From: Cryptomeria japonica
Taxonomy: Eukaryota > Streptophyta > Pinopsida > Cupressales > Cupressaceae
Direction: 5' to 3'
NCBI RefSeq assembly: GCF_030272615.1
Contig: NC_081414.1
Coordinates: 660,150,438 to 660,214,437 of the forward strand
Length of the DNA: 64,000 nt
Shown one piece after another: positions 58,147 through 64,000 of the stretch (position 1 is its first letter; every line of letters starts with the position of its first letter). The notes beneath the pieces are model-generated. The model was not told the DNA's origin and did no database searches. It saw only the letters and a program-made list of their open reading frames with translations. The position numbers and the translations under genes were made by a program.

Positions 58147-58164
58147 TGGTGACTCTGCTGGGGA
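58147..58164 (+). other. Primer binding site of element 6 (Tat/Ogre type)
   Basis: TGGTGACTCTGCTGGGGA, one base from TGGCGACTCTGCTGGGGA, the site I know from plant Tat/Ogre elements. A second partial match (GGCGACTC) is at 58367. Confidence 0.85.
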
Positions 58165-58434
58165 TGAGTCATAGTGTGTATCTGTGTTGCAGATTGGCAC
58201 TTGAAGTAGCTTAGAATGTTGTTTGGATATCTGTGTATAAAAAATATGCCCGACCTTTGATTTGTGTTGTTCCTCTCTCTCTTTGAAAAAAGTCTTCATG
58301 ATTTTGGTTTTAAAATCCGTAAATATTTGTTCAAAGCTTGTTTTCATATTTTCCATAGTCTTTGTGGGTGGCGACTCTTACAATCATAACTAGTCATTTT
58401 GAAATAAGTGAAATTCTTTAAGAAAACAAGCATA
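58165..58434 (+). other. Leader of element 6
   Basis: 270 bp between primer site and gag ATG. The minus-strand frames here are incidental. Confidence 0.6.
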
Positions 58435-60669
58435 ATGCAGGGAGGAAAGAACACCAGGTCTTTCATGAAGAAGCATCCTCGTGAGACATTGCAGGAGGGA
58501 CTACTTGAATAGTCACATAGAGGTTAGAAAAGATCAGTGGTACATGAGCCATCTAATGTTGCTTGGGTGTAGAAAAGCACCAATATGGGTAAGAAATCTA
58601 AGAGACATGTCTATGCAAATTCAAATTCTTCTTCCCACAAATTTGAGCATGATGTTTTAGGTTTCCATTTTGGTTTATTTGGGAATGTAGAAGATGCCCA
58701 TTTTTCAACTCAAGGGATATCCCATGCTATTTTTTTTGGGAAAGATAGAAGTAGTTCAAACATAGTAAGAGATTATGTACTTAGGACAATTGATGGAAAC
58801 ATCAGTTTGATTGATATTGACCAAGTCAATATATCAGACTCTGAAGAAATCTTCCCTGATGAAGATAAAGTATCCCAAGAAATAGAGGACCTGAATAGAA
58901 GAGTCTATCATTTAATTTCCTTAAGAGCATAAAAGGAAGCAGATAAAGAGAGAGAAGTAGAGGCAAAATTGATGGAGAGAGATAGTCTCCTGAGACAAAT
59001 TGCTAACCTTGAGTTACTTGCTTAAGAAAAGGCCAAGAGTGAGGATGAAGGTCCTATGATTAGAGAAATTTTAGTTCCCAAGACCAAACTAGCATACAAG
59101 TCAGTAGTGCAACCAAGTAGGGAAGTTCTTAGTGACCCACAACCCATTAGAAATGATGTTGACAAAGGAAAGCAGAAATGCATGGAAGGTGGGTTTGGAT
59201 CTAAGACTACAGTGGAGATCTCTCACACGCTATCAACACATGAAAAAGAGATGGAAAGGATGAGGAAAGAGAAGGGAGATTTGCAAATGGAGTTAGAAAA
59301 GGCTGAATTAGAAGCAGCCAACCAAGAAGTTAAAAGAAAGATTAGCTATTTGAAAGAACCTCCTATCATATTTCCCTCAGTAGATCAAAATAAACCTGCT
59401 CCTCAGCAAGCTTCACTCCATCCTATTAAAATCCAGCCAACTTTGCCTGTTAGCACTACAATAGCCAATCAAGCCCCTATTACTAATCAAGGTAAACAAA
59501 TCTCTCTGACTCAAAGCCCCAATGTCAGAATGAACATGAGTAATAACCATGCTGTTAACCTATTCCAGAGAAGACCTATTAACCTAGAACTTTATAGGTA
59601 GCTCTTTTTTGATAGAATCTCAAGGTACCCCAACCATGTTCCTACTGAATTGAGAGATAGACTTCACAAATTTGTTGGGAATAATGCAATCAGTGCAGAA
59701 GAGCACTTGAAGTCTTTTGGTGACCTGATAAATGATTATGAAATTGTAAATGAAGATGTCATGAAATTATTTGTACAATCCTTAGTAGATGATGCAAGGG
59801 ACTGGTATAGAGGTCTTCTTGTGAATAGCATTGGGTCTTGGGAAGATTTTAAAAATTGTTTTCAGGAACAGTATGGTGACAAGACAAATGTGAGCTTCAT
59901 GCTTAATGAGTTCAACAATATCAGAAAGTCTGACAATGAAATTGTCACAGATTTTAATGCCAGATTTTAGAAAGCAATGCATAGACTATATCAGGTAATG
60001 AGGTTAGATGACAGTATGTGCCTGAATACTTATTACAAGGCCTTTGATTCTAAAATGGCCTATATTCTGAGGGATAAAAAATTGCATAGCCTGAGAGATG
60101 CATTTAGAATTGCCATCAATGTAGAGAGCAATAGAAAAGCATCTAGGAAACTAGGGAGAAGAACTGATGGTAGGCTATGGCAAGAATCAAAACAACAACC
60201 TAATAAAGTTGCTAAAGAAGAAGACAAAATAGAAAAGTTAGTAACTGCCATGAAGGATCTTACTGCCAAGGTGAGCAAAAATGACAAACTTCATTACAAC
60301 TAGCAAGATAGACCTCCTAGGTTGAATGATATGCCTTACAACAGTACTTGGAAGGATGGTAAGCCTCAAAATGAGAAGCCAAAAAATACTCAGAGCCAAG
60401 ATACCCCTGATCCTTTAAAAGAAAAAAATGTTCATAACATAGAGAATACTCCTTGGTGTATGGCTTGTGATGGGCCACATTCTCCTCATCAATGTGCTAT
60501 AGCTCAAGCCCTTGAAGAATCCATGAGACAAGAGGCTGAGCCTGATATAAATATGTTTGAAACTACCATAGAAAGTGATGATGAGTCTTTACAAAGTGAA
60601 TTTAGTGAGTGTGATGTGCTGAATAGTAAGAGGTCTTACCAAGGACAACTAACTGTCATCCCACTTTGA
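58435..60669 (+). pseudogene. gag: Element 6 gag (Tat-like gypsy)
   Basis: ATG 58435, reading MQGGKNTRSFMKKHPRETLQ, as in element 5. It runs in frame 1 to 60669 with stops at about 58510, 58531, 58570, 58930, 59023, 59599, 59968 and 60301. A coiled coil (MERMRKEKGDLQMELEKAEL) precedes the gag core (LKSFGDLINDYEIVNEDVMK, DARDWYRGLLVNSIGSWEDF, MLNEFNNIRKSDNEIVTDFN). The zinc site WCMACDGPHSPHQC lies near 60453-60494. This is the better of the two gag copies. Confidence 0.82.
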
Positions 60670-61780
60670 ATGTGGTAACAATCGAAGATGAAGAAGTTCA
60701 TCTCAGGAGGCCTAGTGATGAAGAAGTAAAAAATCTCACTAAAGTTGTCATAGCCAAAGCCAAGCTTAATTACAATTTGAGGAGTACTAAGAGGGATAGC
60801 GATCAAGATGAACCTGGGTCCATGTTTATAAAGGAAGTATCCCAGAAGAAAGCAACAAGTAGTGCTACCTTGCCTCAAGTTAGTCAAGAAAAGAAAAATC
60901 AAGTTAAAGAAATACCCAAGGGTACACATGATATAGCTACTAATGATATACAAGAAACAACCACAATGAAGAAGGCAAGTCAGCCTAAAACAGAGAAAGC
61001 TAAAGCTATTACTGAGTTGACTAATAATTCCATGTTTGATATGACTCAGGCTCTCACTCAGATGAAGGTTACTATCCCATTGATAGAATTATTGAAAATA
61101 AAGGAACATAGAGAGGTTGCTCTATCTTTGTTTTCTAAGATACCTGACAGTAACACATCTTCACTTTCCGGTTCAACTAAGGATGAAAAGGATTAGGAGT
61201 TGCAAACCCTAGAGGTATATGTTGGAACAACTATTACACAAGAACCCTCACAGGTAGATCCTTTCTATGTTACTTTATTAATAAATAACTAGTTAATTTA
61301 AAACTATATGATAGACTCTGGTGCAGCTGCAAATGTAATTCCCTATGGTGTCATGAAAGAATTAGGATTGTCAGTGAGTACAATGTATGGGAAATGTTAT
61401 GCTATGGATAATAGAGAAGTGCCAGTGATAGGTACAATGAAAGATGTTGAAGTAAAAATAGCAACCTTCCCTAAAGCAACATACAAGATGGATGTCATTG
61501 TAACTGACACTAAACCTCACTATGGCATGTTGTTGTCTAGGTAGTGGGTTGCAGTAGTGGGTGGAAATGTTCAGTTAGATCTATCATACGCTACTATCCC
61601 TATTAATGGAAGCCATGTTAAATTGTATAGAGAACCACGCGCCCCTAGGGTGATTGAGAAAGTAGACCCTAGTATGCTGAATTGTATGATTGATGTGGAT
61701 TTAAACAATTTTAGAATACAACCAATCTTGCCTCAATTGAAGAATACCGATTCTATTGTGACTGAATTGGAATCCCAACA
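60670..61780 (+). pseudogene. Element 6 protease and linker
   Basis: Frame 3. The linker (KNLTKVVIAKAKLNYNLRST, FDMTQALTQMKVTIPLIELL) matches element 5. The protease is MIDSGAAANVIPYGVMKELG with DSGA intact, then REVPVIGTMKDVEVKIATFP and YGMLLSR, a stop (61543, where Trp is expected), and VQLDLSYATIPINGSHVKLY. Further stops at 61194 and near 61300. Confidence 0.8.
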
Positions 61781-62155
61781 GCATGATTTGTGGCATGCGT
61801 ATTTTGATGGTGCTTGTTCAAAAGAAGGATCTGGAGTAGGAGTTCTCTTTGTATCCCCATCAAGTATAACTTTCAAGTATTCCTTCTTGTTAACTTTTCA
61901 ATGTACAAATAATACTGCTGAATATGAAGCCTTGCTATTGGGGCTTGAAGTGGCAAAAAGGCATGGGATTCAATTGTTAAAGTGTTAGGAGACTTAGAAT
62001 TGGTTGTTTCTCAAGTTAGGGCTAAGTATGCATCTAAGAATGATAGATTGAAAAGATACAAGCATGCAATATGGGATGTCATTGAGCATTTTAGTCCATT
62101 CTCTATAAATTGGATAGAAAGATCTAAAAATATCATGGTAGATTTCTAAGCAAAT
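61781..62155 (+). pseudogene. Element 6 RNase H domain lying upstream of RT
   Basis: WHAYFDGACSKEGSGVGVLF carries the first Asp and TNNTAEYEALLLGLEVAKRH the Glu. After a frameshift near 61980, VLGDLELVVSQVRAKYASKN carries the second Asp and ERSKNIMVDF the last Asp. The order is the same as in element 5: protease, this domain, RT connector, RT. Two diverged copies with one layout make a local rearrangement unlikely. One stop (62147) and one frameshift break it. Confidence 0.85.
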
Positions 62156-63490
62156 GTTGCATTAAAGAATGATGATGCAACACTAACCGATATATCCATA
62201 GTTGAGGTAAAAGCTAGGCCTGCCATTCCTGACAATGTGTGTAATTGGTAAGTGTTTGCTGATGATGAAGATATTCTTAGGTTTATACAATGCATTGATG
62301 ACTATGATGGACAAAAAATTGATTGCAATGCCTTTGTGGAAGTGGTTGAAAACAGAGAAACTGTGTTTGGAAACGACTTAGTTCAGTTAGAAACTAATGA
62401 AATACCTAAAGGGTTGGTCAAACTGGAAGGTATGTTTAGTTACAGTGACAATCATCTGCACCAGCAATCAACAACTAAGTTAGATGAGCTAGAGGAAGTG
62501 AACTTGGGGACAGAATCATCCCCTAAGTTAGTATATATTGGAAAAAATTTACCTCCTCATGTCAGAGTAAATCTTATTAATTTATTAAAGAATTAAAAGC
62601 ATGTCTTTGCTTGGTCTTATGAGGATCTAAAGGCATATAGACAAGATCTTTTTCAGCATGAAGTCCCTCTACTTCCAGATGCTAAGCCTTTCAAACAAAA
62701 ACAAAGACCTATTAACCCCCTGTTGGAGTCTAAAATGCAGCAAGAATTAACCAAGTTAAGGGAAGGGGGAATCATTAAGCCTATAAGGCACTCATCATGG
62801 GTCTTAAATTTGGTCCCAGTTAGGAAAAAGAATGGGGACATAAGACTCTATGTTGACTTTAGGAACCTGAATGTTGCTTCCTTGAAAGATAATTATTCTT
62901 CTCCTAATATGGAAGCTATGTTGCAAAGGGTAACTAGTTGTGACCTACTGTCTATGATGGATGGGTTCTCAGGGTATAACTAGGTGTTAGTAAAGGAATC
63001 TGAACAATTCAAAACTGCTTTCACCACCCCTTGGGGAACATACGTGTATGTTAGAATGCCTTTTGGTTTGAAGAATGCTGGAGCTACCTTTCAAAGGGTA
63101 ATGGATGTAGCTTTCAAAGAGTTCATCAACATTATCATGGTAGTATATCAAGATGATTTGACATGTTTCTCCAAAAGGGTGGATGACCACTATGGACACC
63201 TAGAAAAGGTTTTCTGTAAAGCTCTTGAATATGGTGTTTCCTTAAACCCAAAGAAGTGTCATTTTGTTGTTACTGAAGGGAAGCTGCTAGGGCATATTAT
63301 CTCTAAAGAAGGAGTAAGAATAGACCCTGAAAGAATTGAGGCAATAAGCAATGTCCCTGAACCAAAGAGTGTTAAAGGTATCCAATCTTTCTTGGGCAAA
63401 GTTAATTTTGTTAGAAGATTTATTGCAAATTTTGCAGAGATAGTCAAGCCCATTGTTAAACTGCTTAAGAAGGATACCAACTTCTACTAG
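62156..63490 (+). pseudogene. Element 6 RT with N-terminal connector
   Basis: Frame 2. The connector LEEVNLGTESSPKLVYIGKN and FAWSYEDLKAYRQDLFQHEV leads to RT: ELTKLREGGIIKPIRHSSWV, TYVYVRMPFGLKNAGATFQR, and the catalytic site MVVYQDDLTCFSKRVDDHYG (YQDD, both Asps kept). The connection HIISKEGVRIDPERIEAISN and QSFLGKVNFVRRFIANFAEI follow. Stops at 62250, 62594, 62981 and 63488 fall where Gln or Trp is expected in several cases. Confidence 0.87.
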
Positions 63491-63870
63491 AGTGAAGAAG
63501 CTTCAAAGGCTTTTGATGAAATCAAAAGGGCTATCCAGGAGGCACCAGTGTTGAAGTCCCCTGACTACAGTAAGCCTTTCTCTTTGTTTTCTTTTGCTTC
63601 ATACCACACAGTGGTTGCAGTTCTTTTACAAAAGGATAATGAAGGATATGAACATCCCATAGCTTTTTATAGCAAATCCTTGCAAGTTGTAGAATTAAAA
63701 TATGAAATCATGGAGAAGAAAGCATATGCTTTGATAAAGGTTGTTAAAGCTTTTAGGCCATATCTTGTAAATGCACGAGTAATTGCTTATGTCCCACATG
63801 TAGTTGTCAAAGATATTCTATCCCAGTCTGAAGTCACAGGTATTCTAGTTTGGCAAGGCCTAAACCTCTC
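63491..63870 (+). pseudogene. Element 6 RT-linked RNase H, catalytic residues lost
   Basis: KPFSLFSFASYHTVVAVLLQ has Phe where active RNase H has Asp (TDAS). ELKYEIMEKKAYALIKVVKA keeps the Glu region, but VIAYVPHVVVKDILSQSEVT has Pro for the third-site Asp. It is the same pattern as element 5. It is open for 113 codons, so the missing residues are not from random decay of an open frame. Confidence 0.78.
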
Positions 63871-64000
63871 ACCAACAAGAGGAATTTGAAGATTCAATTG
63901 CAGTCCAAATATTTGTTTGATAAAAGGACTACATTGAGGAAGTTTCAGATAGGTGATATGGTCCTTCAATGGAATGCAAAGGGCAAGACAAAGGGAAACA
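63871..64000 (+). pseudogene. Element 6 integrase C-terminal fragment
   Basis: Reads IQLQSKYLFDKRTTLRKFQI and GDMVLQWNAKGKTKGK, the K-V-G-D-L-V-L-x-W end of Tat-type integrase. It follows the RNase H text almost directly, so the zinc site and DDE core were deleted. It runs off the window. Confidence 0.7.

Noticed and set aside
48480-60670. Programmed -1 frameshift between gag and protease in elements 5 and 6
   Set aside because: Both copies shift frame by -1 after the zinc site, but at non-homologous positions and without a shared slippery site. Ordinary indels explain it.

Overview
This window is a block of nested, decayed LTR retrotransposons in an AT-rich nuclear plant genome. I recognise no host gene, tRNA or rRNA. 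Evidence for a plant: Ty1/copia elements primed by initiator tRNA-Met (TGGTATCAGAGC), an Athila-like Ty3/gypsy element with a tRNA-Asp-type primer site, and Tat-like gypsy elements with a second RNase H domain. The depth of nesting and the age of the copies suggest a very large seed-plant genome. A gymnosperm such as a conifer is my guess, but the sequence does not prove it.

Layout. 1-1925: a minus-strand copia piece (RT fragment, primer site, LTR). 2480-2898, 10805-10883 and 22003-about 22960: one fossil Tat-like gypsy element, split by two younger insertions. The first insertion (element 1, 2899-10799, minus) has 1.1-kb LTRs, TSD TATTG, a gag with five zinc knuckles, no pol, and an unrelated ORF of about 1,080 codons. 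The second (element 2, 10884-21997, plus) is Athila-like, with TSD GTATG, gag-PR-RT-RH-IN, and an extra ORF before the 3' LTR. 23767-26990: an LTR-like sequence with an internal duplication, then an LTR that is an inverted relative of 610-1925. 27767-40084: element 3, a minus-strand copia with TSD CAACA, itself holding a second copia (element 4, about 29232-35512). 41195-41610: the end of another gypsy element, followed by its LTR. 44566-44685: a 20-bp GC-rich minisatellite. 45038-45310: an AT microsatellite.

46181-64000: two related Tat-like gypsy elements (5 and 6, plus strand). In both, an RNase H domain with the catalytic D-E-D set lies between protease and RT. Plant Tat elements, as I know them, carry the second RNase H after RT-RH. 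The RT-linked RNase H lacks catalytic aspartates in both copies. Between the two pol regions lie a 127-153-bp tandem array, a long extra ORF (53927-57226) and a probable LTR (57222-58142).

The pieces that would work together in a live element (gag packaging, PR cleavage, RT/RH copying, IN integration) are all broken here by stops, frameshifts and deletions. Integrase is cut in elements 4, 5 and 6. Most in-frame stops sit where Gln, Arg or Trp is expected, which fits loss of methylated cytosines. The items most worth following up are the RNase H order in elements 5 and 6, the pol-less element 1, and the long non-pol ORFs carried by three different LTR families.
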